A DNA stretch of 64,000 bases, taken from Polaribacter sp. KT25b (GTDB lineage Bacteria; Bacteroidota; Bacteroidia; Flavobacteriales; Flavobacteriaceae). The translations under genes and the position numbers were made by a program. Location of the stretch: the NCBI RefSeq assembly GCF_900105145.1, contig NZ_LT629752.1, positions 3,663,501-3,727,500 on the forward strand, in the 5' to 3' direction. Positions 45,491 through 54,852 of this stretch are shown here, piece after piece. Under the pieces are notes generated by a model, which ran no database searches, had not been told where the DNA came from, and worked only from the letters and a program-made list of their open reading frames with translations. Each line of letters starts with the position of its first letter. Positions within the stretch are counted from its first letter, which is position 1.

Positions 45491-46342
45491 TTAAAACTTC
45501 TTATATACACCAAAAGATAAAGCTACTTGTTTTGCAACATTATTACCAAAAAATGCTGCTGGTAAACTTGCTGTAACTCCAAAATTATCAGAAAATTCTC
45601 CAATTGCTTTTACGCCAACAACGCCATATTCTTGATCATTTACATACAAACCTGTTGCTAAATTTGAAGCTGGTAAAACAATATCGCCATTTTTAAAAGA
45701 TTTTTCGATGTCTAAGAAACCGATTAACCAAATATTTTTAGAAATTTTACCTCCGTATTCTCCACCAATTTTAAAGTTAGAACTATAATTATTTGTTCTA
45801 ATTTTTGTACCCATAAATGTTTGTAAATAAGACTTACTAAAACTTCTACCAGCAATAAAAAGTGGCGAAAAAGTGAAGGCATCATAACCAGTTCTTATTC
45901 CTGAATTTTCATCGAAAGAACCCGTATTTGCTTCCATAGAAAGTTGAGCAGAAAGTAACCAAGTTTTTTTGTAAAAGTTATGTTTTAATCCAATTTCGAT
46001 ATTTCCTAAAGAATTTTCTTTGTATGTATTATTGACTATACCAGGACAAGGAGTTGTAACACAGTTAATTGTTGATGTCCTATTAAAAGTAATCAATTTA
46101 TAAGGAATATTAACTAATAAAGTTGTTTTTTCTGATAAACCATATTCACCATAAATTTGCATCGTATTATCTGATATTTCTCCAGAAATTGTATAATCTG
46201 GATCGCCAAATAATTCATTATAACTAGGAATTGTTGTAAAAGAAAGTTGTGTATAAAATTTTCCTTTTTCTTGCGTCCACGGACCTTGAGAAAATACAGA
46301 AATACTGATGAATAAAAATAATAGTTTGGTTATATTTTTCAT
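45491..46342 (-). CDS. Outer-membrane beta-barrel protein
   Basis: 283 residues. A signal peptide (KNITKLLFLFISISVFSQ) is followed by GPWTQEKGKFYTQLSFTTIP and alternating aromatic beta-strands such as LGNIEIGLKHNFYKKTWLLSAQLSMEANT, ending in an aromatic residue (VYKKF) typical for barrel insertion. The overall look is that of porin-like proteins related to the transporter/phenol-degradation MetA family. Monocistronic. Function not known. Confidence 0.78.
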   Translation of the reverse strand: MKNITKLLFLFISISVFSQGPWTQEKGKFYTQLSFTTIPSYNELFGDPDYTISGEISDNTMQIYGEYGLSEKTTLLVNIPYKLITFNRTSTINCVTTPCPGIVNNTYKENSLGNIEIGLKHNFYKKTWLLSAQLSMEANTGSFDENSGIRTGYDAFTFSPLFIAGRSFSKSYLQTFMGTKIRTNNYSSNFKIGGEYGGKISKNIWLIGFLDIEKSFKNGDIVLPASNLATGLYVNDQEYGVVGVKAIGEFSDNFGVTASLPAAFFGNNVAKQVALSFGVYKKF

Positions 46343-46476
46343 TATAAATAATTTTTTTCGAACAAATTCGATAAGTTATAAACAGTTAGTTGTTTCAGTT
46401 TTAATTTACTTACAAATCTATTTAACATATTTTTGATTGCAAATTACCGCGAAAACAGTATTTTTATTAGTTAATT

Positions 46477-49400
46477 ATGGATGGATACACTAAAATAACG
46501 CAAAAGTTACATCAATTTACGCGCAAATATTATACAAATGAATTGATAAAAGGAACCATTTTATTTCTTTCATTAGGATTTTTGTATCTTTTTTTTACGT
46601 TATTTTTAGAATATTTTTTGTGGTTAAAGCCAACTGCAAGAACCATTTTATTTTGGGTGTTTATACTTGTGGAATTATTTTTATTAATTCGATTTATTGT
46701 AATTCCTGTTTTTAAATTAATTGGTTTACGAAAAGGAATATCTTTACAAGATTCTTCAAAAATTATTGGAAATCATTTTCCTGAAGTGCAAGACAAATTA
46801 CTAAACATTTTGCAACTTAAAGAAAGTTCAAATTACTCTGATTTAATTTTGGCAGGCATCAATCAAAAGTCAGAAGAAATTGCACCAATTCCCTTTTTAA
46901 AAGCCATTGATTTTACACAAAATAAAAAGTATTTAAAATATGCAATTGTGCCTTTTTTAATTTTTATAATTAGTTTTTTTACGGGAAATAAAAATGCGTT
47001 AACTCAAAGTTTAGAACGCGTTGTGCATTATAGAACTTCCTACAATCCACCAGCTCCTTTTTTGTTTTCTTTATTAAATACTGATTTAAATGTCATCCAG
47101 GGAAAACCATTTTCGATTTCGGTAAAAACAATTGGAAAAGTTGTACCTAGTGAAGCAAAAATCATTTTTAATAATCAACAATATTATCTAAATAATACTG
47201 GAAATAATACTTTTTCATATACGTTTTCTGATGTACAAGAACCAATTAATTTTTATGTGGAAGCAAATGGAATTCAATCCCAAGATTATCAGCTAAAAGT
47301 AATTGGTACGCCAACAATAAATTCTATTTCTTTAGAATTAAAATATCCTAATTATTTAGGTAGGAGGAATGAAACGATTCAGAATTCTGGAAATTTAATT
47401 GTTCCGGAAGGAACAAATATTACTTGGAACGTAAAAACTGCTCAAACAGATTCTGTGGCTTTTATCAGCAATCAAAAAAGAGAACCTTTTAAAAGTTTGT
47501 CTAAAAATAATTATGAATTATCAAAAAGGATTCAGAATGCTTTTAGTTATCAAATTTCATCATCCAACAAAAATTTAAAAGATTTTGAGAATTTACAGTT
47601 TTCTGTGGATGTTGTAAAAGATGAACATCCTATGATTTCTGTAACTTCAAATATTGATAGTATTTCTAGAGGAGTTGCACAATTTGCTGGTCAGATTTCT
47701 GATGATTATGGATTAAAGAAATTGCAATTTGTGTATTATGATGAACAAAATTCAAATAATTTACAAAAGTTTGATTTACAGATAAATAAAGAGAATATTC
47801 AAACATTTTTTTATCAATTTCCTGATGGATTAAATTTAAAAACAGGAATCAATTACGAAATGTATTTTCAAGTATTTGATAATGATGCTGTTAATGGGAA
47901 TAAAAGGGCAAAAAGCACTATTTTTAAGTATAGACAAAAAACAGAAGAGGAAGTAGAGGAGGATTTGTTGCAAGAACAAAAACAAACGATTAATAATTTA
48001 GAAAATTCTATTCAAAAGCAGAAAAAGCAACAAGAACAATTAGAAACTATTCAGCAAGATTTACAGAATAAAAAAGATATTAATTGGAATGATAAAAAGA
48101 AAGTTGATAATTTTATAAAACGTCAAGAGCAATATAAGCAAATGATGGAACGTCAAACCGATCAATTGCAAGAAAATTTAGACGAGAAAAAAGAAGATAC
48201 TGAAAGTCTTCAAGAAAAAAAAGAGGATTTAAAACAACGAATTGAAGAATTAAAAAAACTGGATAAGCAACAAAAGTTGTTAGATGAAATTCAGAAAATG
48301 TCTGAGAAATTAAACAAAGAAGATCTCTTAAAAAAGGCGAAAGAATTAGCACAACAAAATAAACAAGAACAACGTAGTTTAGAAAAAATTCTTGAAATGG
48401 TAAAGCGTTTTTATGTTGAACAAAAAACCATGCAAATCGCAAACAAGATTGAAGAATTATCTAAAAAGCAAGATGAATTAGAAAAAAATTCTGATGATAC
48501 TTTAGAAGATCAAAAGGAAATTAAAAAAGAATTTGAAGAAATTAAGAAGGAATTAGAGGAGCTTGATAAGGATAATGAAAAGTTGAAAAAACCGATGGAG
48601 TTGCCAGATGTTGAAGATGAAAAAATTGACATTGATAAAGAACTTGATAAATCCGAAGAAAATTTAAAAGAGAATAAAACACAGGAAGCTAATAAAAGGC
48701 AGAAGCAATCATCTAAAAAAATGAAAGAGATGAGCGCTAAAATGCAACAACAAATGATGGAAATGGAAGGAGAATCTATAGAGGAAAACATGGAAGATTT
48801 AAGAAAGATTCTCGAAAATTTAGTTATTTTTTCTTTTCAGCAAGAACAGTTAATGAATAAATTTTCTGAGACTTCTACAACGCATCCTGATTTTGGAAAA
48901 GACTTAAAAAAGCAACATGAAATTAAAAAATATTTTGAACATATAGACGATAGTTTGTATGTGCTTTCTATGCGTCTTCCAAAAATATCTACTAAAATTC
49001 AAGATGATTTATCTGCTGTACATTATAATTTAGATCAATCTTTAGAGAATTTTTCTGAAAATTATTTTCCTGAAGGAATTTCAAATCAACGATATGTGAT
49101 GACTTCGAGCAATAATTTAGCAGATTATTTAAGTAATATGTTAAATAGTATGAAAGAAAACATGTCTATGAAAATGGGTAAAGGAAAGAAAGGAAAAGGA
49201 CAAGGTTTTAGTTTGCCAGATTTGATAAAGAAACAAAAAGGTTTATCAGAAAAGATGAAAGATGGAATGAAAAATGGAAAAAAAAAGGGTGAAGGAAAAG
49301 ATGGTGATAAACCTGATAAAAATGGAAAGCCAGGTAAAAAAGGAGAAAACGGAGAGAAAGGTGAAGATGGTAAATCAGGAAAAAATGGTAACAAACAAGG

Positions 49401-49857
49401 TGAGGGTGAAGGTAATTCTAATGATGATTTAGATGGTGAACTTTATGAAATTTACAAACAACAATCGCAATTAAGACAAGAATTACAAGATGCAATTAAG
49501 GAAGGCGAAAACGGTAAACCTGGTGGAAGTTCCGGTGCAAGAAAAGCTTTAAAAACAATGGAGCAATTAGAAAATGAAATTCTAGAAAAAGGTTTTAATC
49601 GTGGTACACTTCAAAAAATGCAAAATTTAAATTATGAATTATTAAAATTAGATAAAGCAGCTTTAGAACAAGGAGAGGATAAAAAGCGTAAATCAGCATC
49701 TAATAAAAAGGAAAATCAAAAGAATAATTTAAAGCAATTGGAGTTTAAAAAGCAGTTTTATAATCAAACTGAAATATTAAATAGACAATCATTACCTTTG
49801 CAGCAAAATTATAAAATTAAAGTTAGAGATTATTTTTCTGACATCAAGAAAGAGTAA
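46477..49857 (+). CDS. DUF4175-family giant membrane protein with collagen-like tract
   Basis: 1126 residues. Membrane helices lie near 24-45, 56-76 and 153-172, followed by a periplasmic beta-rich part (about 190-480) with an Ig-like LKYPNYLGRRNETIQNSG segment, and a very long Lys/Glu/Gln coiled coil (about 485-830) typical of DUF4175. Around residues 910-985 is a Met/Lys then Gly-x-x rich stretch with collagen-like triplets (GKPGKKGENGEKGEDGKSG). Homologues are sometimes misnamed ATPase; no Walker motif is present. It overlaps no neighbour and ends 1 nt before ybeY. Envelope scaffold role is inferred. Confidence 0.85.
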   Translation: MDGYTKITQKLHQFTRKYYTNELIKGTILFLSLGFLYLFFTLFLEYFLWLKPTARTILFWVFILVELFLLIRFIVIPVFKLIGLRKGISLQDSSKIIGNHFPEVQDKLLNILQLKESSNYSDLILAGINQKSEEIAPIPFLKAIDFTQNKKYLKYAIVPFLIFIISFFTGNKNALTQSLERVVHYRTSYNPPAPFLFSLLNTDLNVIQGKPFSISVKTIGKVVPSEAKIIFNNQQYYLNNTGNNTFSYTFSDVQEPINFYVEANGIQSQDYQLKVIGTPTINSISLELKYPNYLGRRNETIQNSGNLIVPEGTNITWNVKTAQTDSVAFISNQKREPFKSLSKNNYELSKRIQNAFSYQISSSNKNLKDFENLQFSVDVVKDEHPMISVTSNIDSISRGVAQFAGQISDDYGLKKLQFVYYDEQNSNNLQKFDLQINKENIQTFFYQFPDGLNLKTGINYEMYFQVFDNDAVNGNKRAKSTIFKYRQKTEEEVEEDLLQEQKQTINNLENSIQKQKKQQEQLETIQQDLQNKKDINWNDKKKVDNFIKRQEQYKQMMERQTDQLQENLDEKKEDTESLQEKKEDLKQRIEELKKLDKQQKLLDEIQKMSEKLNKEDLLKKAKELAQQNKQEQRSLEKILEMVKRFYVEQKTMQIANKIEELSKKQDELEKNSDDTLEDQKEIKKEFEEIKKELEELDKDNEKLKKPMELPDVEDEKIDIDKELDKSEENLKENKTQEANKRQKQSSKKMKEMSAKMQQQMMEMEGESIEENMEDLRKILENLVIFSFQQEQLMNKFSETSTTHPDFGKDLKKQHEIKKYFEHIDDSLYVLSMRLPKISTKIQDDLSAVHYNLDQSLENFSENYFPEGISNQRYVMTSSNNLADYLSNMLNSMKENMSMKMGKGKKGKGQGFSLPDLIKKQKGLSEKMKDGMKNGKKKGEGKDGDKPDKNGKPGKKGENGEKGEDGKSGKNGNKQGEGEGNSNDDLDGELYEIYKQQSQLRQELQDAIKEGENGKPGGSSGARKALKTMEQLENEILEKGFNRGTLQKMQNLNYELLKLDKAALEQGEDKKRKSASNKKENQKNNLKQLEFKKQFYNQTEILNRQSLPLQQNYKIKVRDYFSDIKKE

Positions 49858-49858
49858 T

Positions 49859-50272
49859 ATGGTAGAGTTTAATTACGTAACAACTTTTCAATTAGATGAT
49901 GAAAATCGCCTTGAGAATTGGATAGAAAAAGTTGCTTCAAATCAAGGTTTTGAAGTTGGTGAAATCAATTATATTTTTTGCGATGATGAGTATCTTCATA
50001 AATTAAATGTAGAGTTTTTACAACACGATACTTTAACTGATGTTATTAGTTTTGATAATACTTTAGGGAAGTTAATTAATGGAGATATTTATATTTCTGT
50101 TGAAAGAGTTACAGAAAATGCAAAAGAATATAATGATTCTTTTGATGATGAATTACATCGAGTAATGATTCATGGTGTTTTGCATTACATGGGTTTTAAA
50201 GATAAAGATGAAGTGGATATAAAGCAAATGAGAAATGCTGAAAACACTGCTTTATTACTGTTAAATAATTGA
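49859..50272 (+). CDS. ybeY: rRNA maturation RNase YbeY
   Basis: 137 residues. The metal motif is MIHGVLHYMGFKDKDE: His105 and His109 are two zinc ligands, and the third position (residue 115) is Asp where E. coli has His; an H-x3-H-x5-D variant is, from memory, usual in Bacteroidota. The LTDVISFDNTLG segment is also characteristic. It processes the 3' end of 16S rRNA and helps ribosome quality control. Starts 1 nt after the DUF4175 gene, 46 nt before mnmG. Confidence 0.93.
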   Translation: MVEFNYVTTFQLDDENRLENWIEKVASNQGFEVGEINYIFCDDEYLHKLNVEFLQHDTLTDVISFDNTLGKLINGDIYISVERVTENAKEYNDSFDDELHRVMIHGVLHYMGFKDKDEVDIKQMRNAENTALLLLNN

Positions 50273-50294
50273 TATTCAAATTAATAAAAAATAA

Positions 50295-50310
50295 GGTTTC
50301 ACGTGGAACT
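50295..50310. promoter_or_regulatory. parS-like palindrome upstream of mnmG
   Basis: GGTTTCACGTGGAACT. The inner GTTTCACGTGGAAC matches all fixed positions of the ParB-site core GTTnCACGTGnAAC; against the full B. subtilis-type 16-mer TGTTnCACGTGAAACA three positions differ. It is the only non-coding copy besides the one at 52216. Confidence 0.6.
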
Positions 50311-50318
50311 ATAAGATA

Positions 50319-52196
50319 ATGAGTTTATTTTCAACAACATATGATGTAATTGTAGTAGGTGGAGGTCATGCAGGAAGTGAAGCTGCTGCTGCTGCTGCAA
50401 ACATGGGTGCGCATACTTTATTAATTACAATGAATTTGCAAAATATTGCGCAAATGAGTTGTAATCCTGCAATGGGAGGAATTGCAAAAGGGCAAATTGT
50501 AAGAGAGATTGATGCTTTGGGTGGTTACAGTGGAATTGTTACTGATAAAACTGCCATTCAGTTTAAAATGCTAAACAAATCTAAAGGACCTGCAATGTGG
50601 AGTCCAAGAGCACAATCAGATAGAATGATGTTTGCAGAATGCTGGAGAACGATGTTAGAGCAAACAGAAAATTTAGACTTTTATCAAGATTCTGTCAACG
50701 GATTATTGTTTGATGGTGATAAAATTGTGGGTGTAAAAACTGCTTTGGGTTTAGAAATAAAAGCTAAAACGGTAGTTATAACTGCAGGTACTTTTTTAAA
50801 TGGATTGATTCATATTGGTGATAAAACATTTGGAGGAGGAAGAGCAGGAGAAAGTGCATCAACAGGAATTACAGAAGATTTAGTTTCAAAAGGTTTCGAA
50901 TCTGGAAGAATGAAAACAGGAACTCCGCCAAGAGTTGATGGTCGTTCTTTAGATTATTCTAAAATGTTAGAACAACCTGGAGACGAAAATCCAGAGAAAT
51001 TTTCTTATTTACCAAGTACAAAATCTTTGGTAAAACAACGTTCATGTTATTTAACGTATACAAACCCTAAAGTACATGAATTGTTACGAGAAGGGTTTGA
51101 TAGATCGCCAATGTTTAATGGTAGAATTAAATCTACCGGACCAAGATATTGTCCTTCTGTAGAAGATAAAGTAAATCGTTTTGCTACAAAAGAAAGACAT
51201 CAAATTTTTGTAGAACCAGAAGGTTGGACAACAGTAGAAATGTATGTAAATGGATTTTCAACATCTCTTCCGGAAGATATTCAAGACAAAGCAATAAGAG
51301 CTATTGAAGGTTTTGAAAACGTAAAGTTTTTTAGATATGGATATGCAATAGAATATGATTATTTTCCGCCAACACAATTAACACATTCTTTAGAAACAAA
51401 GTTGGTAGAGAATTTATTTTTCGCAGGTCAAATTAACGGAACAACAGGTTACGAAGAGGCAGCTTCTCAAGGATTAATGGCAGGTGTAAATGCTGCTTTA
51501 AAAGTACATGGAAAAGCTCCATTTATCTTAAAAAGAAATGAAGCTTATATTGGTGTTTTGGTTGATGATTTAATTACAAAAGGTACAGAAGAACCTTATA
51601 GAATGTTTACATCAAGAGCAGAATATAGAACTTTATTAAGACAAGATAATGCAGATTTAAGATTAACTCCGTTAGCTTTTGAACTTGGTTTAGCTTCGAA
51701 AGAAAGAATGGATAGGGTTTTAGAAAAGCAAAGAAAAACAGATTTGTTAATTAAATTTTTAGCAGAAACGAGTGTAACAGAAGCAGAGATAAATCCTATT
51801 TTAGAAGCGAAGAATTTAGATTTGATTAATCAATCTTTGAAGCTTTTTAAAGTTGCAGCAAGACCACAATTAGATTTTTCAGACTTTAAAGATTTAGAGA
51901 AATTGAAGATTTTTATTGCTGATAATAATATTGATTGGGAGATTATTGAGCAAGTTGAAATTCATTTAAAATATTCTGGTTATATAGAAAAAGAAAGGAA
52001 TAATGCTGATAAACTGAATAGGTTAGAAAACGTAACAATTCCTTCTAATTTTAATTATCAGAAATTACAATCTATTTCTTTTGAAGCGAGAGAAAAATTA
52101 ACTAAAATTCAGCCAACTTCAATATCACAAGCAAGTAGAATTAGTGGAGTATCACCTAGCGATATTTCTGTTTTGTTAGTTTATATGGGAAGATAA
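50319..52196 (+). CDS. mnmG: tRNA uridine-5-carboxymethylaminomethyl modification enzyme
   Basis: 625 residues, full length for MnmG (GidA). FAD-binding opens with YDVIVVGGGHAGSEAAAAAANMG (residues 8-30); MSCNPAMGGIAKGQIVREIDALGG and GTFLNGLIHIGDKTFGGGRAGE, and MKTGTPPRVDGRSLD, are diagnostic. The C-terminal helical part binds MnmE. Together with MnmE it modifies U34 of several tRNAs. Two parS-like palindromes flank the gene. A terminator with a UUCG loop follows. Confidence 0.98.
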   Translation: MSLFSTTYDVIVVGGGHAGSEAAAAAANMGAHTLLITMNLQNIAQMSCNPAMGGIAKGQIVREIDALGGYSGIVTDKTAIQFKMLNKSKGPAMWSPRAQSDRMMFAECWRTMLEQTENLDFYQDSVNGLLFDGDKIVGVKTALGLEIKAKTVVITAGTFLNGLIHIGDKTFGGGRAGESASTGITEDLVSKGFESGRMKTGTPPRVDGRSLDYSKMLEQPGDENPEKFSYLPSTKSLVKQRSCYLTYTNPKVHELLREGFDRSPMFNGRIKSTGPRYCPSVEDKVNRFATKERHQIFVEPEGWTTVEMYVNGFSTSLPEDIQDKAIRAIEGFENVKFFRYGYAIEYDYFPPTQLTHSLETKLVENLFFAGQINGTTGYEEAASQGLMAGVNAALKVHGKAPFILKRNEAYIGVLVDDLITKGTEEPYRMFTSRAEYRTLLRQDNADLRLTPLAFELGLASKERMDRVLEKQRKTDLLIKFLAETSVTEAEINPILEAKNLDLINQSLKLFKVAARPQLDFSDFKDLEKLKIFIADNNIDWEIIEQVEIHLKYSGYIEKERNNADKLNRLENVTIPSNFNYQKLQSISFEAREKLTKIQPTSISQASRISGVSPSDISVLLVYMGR

Positions 52197-52215
52197 AACG
52201 CACTATTTTTTACAA

Positions 52216-52231
52216 TGTTCCACGAGGAACA
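52216..52231. promoter_or_regulatory. parS-like palindrome downstream of mnmG
   Basis: TGTTCCACGAGGAACA. It agrees with TGTTnCACGTGAAACA at all but two positions (T to A in the centre, A to G in the right arm) and its outer arms TGTTCC/GGAACA are perfectly complementary. Lies between the mnmG stop and its terminator. Confidence 0.6.
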
Positions 52232-52263
52232 ATTTATAAATAAATTATAATTTCAAGAATTTT

Positions 52264-52290
52264 TGATCCTGCTTCGGCAGGATTTTAAAA
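52264..52290 (+). terminator. Terminator of mnmG with UUCG tetraloop
   Basis: ATCCTGC - TTCG - GCAGGAT, followed by TTTT. The C(UUCG)G tetraloop makes the 7-bp stem unusually stable. Confidence 0.85.
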
Positions 52291-52308
52291 ATAAAAGTAC
52301 TACTGTAA

Positions 52309-53166
52309 ATGAATTCAAAGATTGATTTTTATCAAAATTTACAACCTTTTTTAAACTGTAAAGATTACACTGTTTCGGGAGAAGTTTATCAAGTTATGAT
52401 ACATAAAGAATATGATATGTTGGTTACAAATCCTGTTCCTAAAAACTTGGCAGATTATTATAAAAGTGAAAACTATATTTCGCATACAGATTCTAAAAAA
52501 TCATTGTTAGATAAAGTATATCAAGTTGTAAAAAACATCACTTTAAAAAGAAAATTAAAACTGATTGATTCTTTTAAAACTAGTTCAAAAAACATTTTAG
52601 ATGTTGGAGCAGGAACAGGAGATTTTTTAAAAGTTTGTCAAAATAATTCTTGGAAAGTTTTAGGAGTTGAACCTAGTTTAGATGCAAGAAATATTGCCGC
52701 TAAAAAAGGAATTATTTTACAAGAAGATTTATCAGAAATAAAAAATATACAATTTGATGTCATTACACTTTGGCATGTTTTAGAACATGTAGAAAATTTA
52801 TCAATATATATTTCTACACTAAATAAGTTGCTTACAGAAAACGGAAAATTAATAATTGCAGTTCCTAATTTTAAAAGTTACGATGCAAATTATTACAAGG
52901 AGTTTTGGGCGGCTTTTGATGTTCCAAGACATTTGTGGCATTTCTCTCAAACATCAATTTCTAAATTATTTTCTTCAGAAAATATGATTGTCGAAAAAAC
53001 AATTCCAATGAAATTTGATGCGTATTATGTTTCTCTTTTAAGTGAGAAATATAAATCAGGAAAAATGAATCCTATAAAATCTTTTTATAGAGGTTTTGTT
53101 TCAAACTTAAAAGCAACTAGCACAAAAGAGTATTCATCTTTAATTTACGTGCTTAAAAAGAGTTAA
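52309..53166 (+). CDS. Class I SAM-dependent methyltransferase
   Basis: 285 residues. The SAM motif I is NILDVGAGTGDFLKVC (about 94-109), motif II-type acid is in VLGVEPSLDARNIA, and FDVITLWHVLEHVENLSIYIS is the post-II region of the methyltransf_23/UbiE-like group. No Zn or membrane element. It starts 18 nt after the mnmG terminator hairpin and is its own unit. Substrate unknown; such genes in Flavobacteria are often linked to glycan or lipid modification. Confidence 0.9.
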   Translation: MNSKIDFYQNLQPFLNCKDYTVSGEVYQVMIHKEYDMLVTNPVPKNLADYYKSENYISHTDSKKSLLDKVYQVVKNITLKRKLKLIDSFKTSSKNILDVGAGTGDFLKVCQNNSWKVLGVEPSLDARNIAAKKGIILQEDLSEIKNIQFDVITLWHVLEHVENLSIYISTLNKLLTENGKLIIAVPNFKSYDANYYKEFWAAFDVPRHLWHFSQTSISKLFSSENMIVEKTIPMKFDAYYVSLLSEKYKSGKMNPIKSFYRGFVSNLKATSTKEYSSLIYVLKKS

Positions 53167-53235
53167 AAACGATTTTAAAAACGAATAATCTAACGATTGT
53201 AAGTAAAACATATAAACACTTTGCGGAAATTTTAT

Positions 53236-53271
53236 AAGCCTTTAAAACGTCGTTTTAGAGGTTCTTTTTTA
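53236..53271 (+). terminator. Weak terminator in the 53.2-kb intergenic region
   Basis: CCTTTAAAACG and CGTTTTAGAGG can pair (one G-U) and are followed by a T-run (53265-53270). The rest of 53167-53694 (528 nt) shows no gene; it is AT-rich and shares phrases with the intergenic region at 54700-54813. Confidence 0.5.
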
Positions 53272-53694
53272 TCAATAAAACTAATAATTCACTTTTTTAA
53301 AATAAGCTTTTCTGATAAAGGGATTTTCTGAGTTTTAAATTTGAATATGATTTTTTCTTAGACCTAACTTTAAGTTTAGAATAATAAGAATATTTAAAGA
53401 TGCTTTTTATAAAAGGATTTTTTAAAACCACCTTGTAGGTTTTAGTTAATTTTAATGTTATTGATGTTCTACTTTTTTCTGATTATAAAATCAATTAATA
53501 TTATATCGATAGATGAACCTTAAATTTATTTAAGATTGTAATTTGTAAATGTGATTATTTCTCAAACTAAATAGGAGGCAGAAAATATTTTGAAAATTGG
53601 TTTCATTTATTTATAATTACTTTAGAGAACAAATTAAATCTGAATATTTTATTTACGATAAATAGAATTTTTCTAATGGAAAGTTGGCACAATT

Positions 53695-54375
53695 ATGAAA
53701 ACACGAATTTTTACGATACTATTTTTAGTTCTTTGTGTTTTGGGATTTTCTCAAAATAATGAATCTAATTATCCGAATTTTATAGGACTAAATATAGAAT
53801 CGGTTAAAAATAATTTAGATTGGGAAATTTTACAAAATGCAACTGGAGATTTAAATAAAGACGGATTTGAAGATTATTCTCTAATCATAGAATCAAAAGA
53901 TAGTGTCCTTGAAAAAAGATGTTCTGATTGTTTTTTATTAAAAAATAAAGCGAGAATTTTACTCGTTTTTCTTAATAAAGATGGAGAAAAAAAGGTAACA
54001 ATTCAGAATAATAGATTTATTGCTAGAGGAGATGAAGGTGGAATGGCAAATTATATTGAGCCTGAATTATCAATTGAAAATCAATTGTTGACGATTTATT
54101 ATCAATTTACTCGTTCAAACCAATCTTATACTTTTGGATTTAGAAATGATCAAATGGAAATTGTTCGTGCAGAAAGCAATGGTGTAGAATCTTGGAGTGG
54201 TAATTTTGAAAGTGACAAATATGACTTTATTAAAAACGTTATAACATCAGAAATTGGAAATATTTCACAGGACAAAGTAAAAACTGAAATTATAAAAATC
54301 AATAGTAAACCAAAAACACTTTCCGAATTTGGTGAAATGTACGATTGGGAAATAGCAGAAAATAAATATTTATAA
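53695..54375 (+). CDS. Exported protein with D-x-N-x-D-G loop
   Basis: 226 residues. Signal peptide KTRIFTILFLVLCVLGFSQ is followed by a soluble domain beginning YPNFIGLNIESVKNNLDWEILQ and containing ATGDLNKDGFEDYSLII, a D-x-N-x-D-G-x-x-D calcium-type loop like that of FG-GAP proteins; a Cys pair (CSDC, residues 80-83) may form a disulfide. It resembles the exported protein at 3055-3597 in size and loop. It sits alone between two unusually long gene-free stretches, as if a single-gene insertion. Confidence 0.75.
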   Translation: MKTRIFTILFLVLCVLGFSQNNESNYPNFIGLNIESVKNNLDWEILQNATGDLNKDGFEDYSLIIESKDSVLEKRCSDCFLLKNKARILLVFLNKDGEKKVTIQNNRFIARGDEGGMANYIEPELSIENQLLTIYYQFTRSNQSYTFGFRNDQMEIVRAESNGVESWSGNFESDKYDFIKNVITSEIGNISQDKVKTEIIKINSKPKTLSEFGEMYDWEIAENKYL

Positions 54376-54474
54376 AAGTTACTTACTAACATTTCATATA
54401 AATATTCGTTGCATTTATTTTTGAAGTAGCTCTTTTTTCATCAGAAAGTTATTTAAAAGCCAAAACAAATAATT

Positions 54475-54615
54475 TCAATATTCCTTAAAATTACTTTTTT
54501 TGAAATCGTAAAGAAGTAAACCAGTATAATAAGAACTTTCATTTTTTTCTATTAGAAATGAGTTCTTTCCAAAAGTAGCATTTCCAAACTCATTTATTTT
54601 TTTATAAAAATGAAT
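54475..54615 (-). pseudogene. Possible gene fragment
   Basis: Minus-strand frame without its own start codon; a stop lies just upstream. The deduced peptide includes INEFGNATFGKNSFLIEKNE and SSYYTGLLLYDFKKSNFKEY and then stops. The residue mix is protein-like rather than noise, but it is too short to assign. Chance cannot be excluded in AT-rich DNA. The rest of 54376-54852 shows no gene. Confidence 0.25.
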
Positions 54616-54780
54616 CTAATAATTTTTTTAATGAGTTTTTACATCAATATAAGAGAAAATAGGAGAGAAGTATATTTTACTTTGATTTGAAGCTCTAAAA
54701 AAGAGTAAAAATCGATTTTAAAAATGATTTTTTTGTTTTTTTTTGGAAAAACATACAAATACCTTAAAGAAAATTAAAAA

Positions 54781-54813
54781 CACCTTAAAACGCGAATTTT
54801 AAGGAGTTTTTTT
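54781..54813 (-). terminator. Bidirectional terminator before the DoxX gene
   Basis: CCTTAAAA - CGCGAA - TTTTAAGG (54783-54804), with T-runs on both strands. It lies 40 nt beyond the stop of the DoxX-type gene on the minus strand. Confidence 0.7.
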
Positions 54814-54852
54814 ATAAGTTTTACTTATAATTATTTAATATTTGTATAAATT

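Noticed and set aside
47940..48750. Long open frames on the minus strand opposite the DUF4175 coiled coil
   Set aside because: They read the complement of Lys/Glu/Gln-rich codons, giving Phe/Leu/Ser strings without a family or start context; shadows of the real gene.
49125..49394. Pro/Phe-rich minus-strand frame opposite the Gly-rich tract
   Set aside because: Simple mirror of the collagen-like codons.
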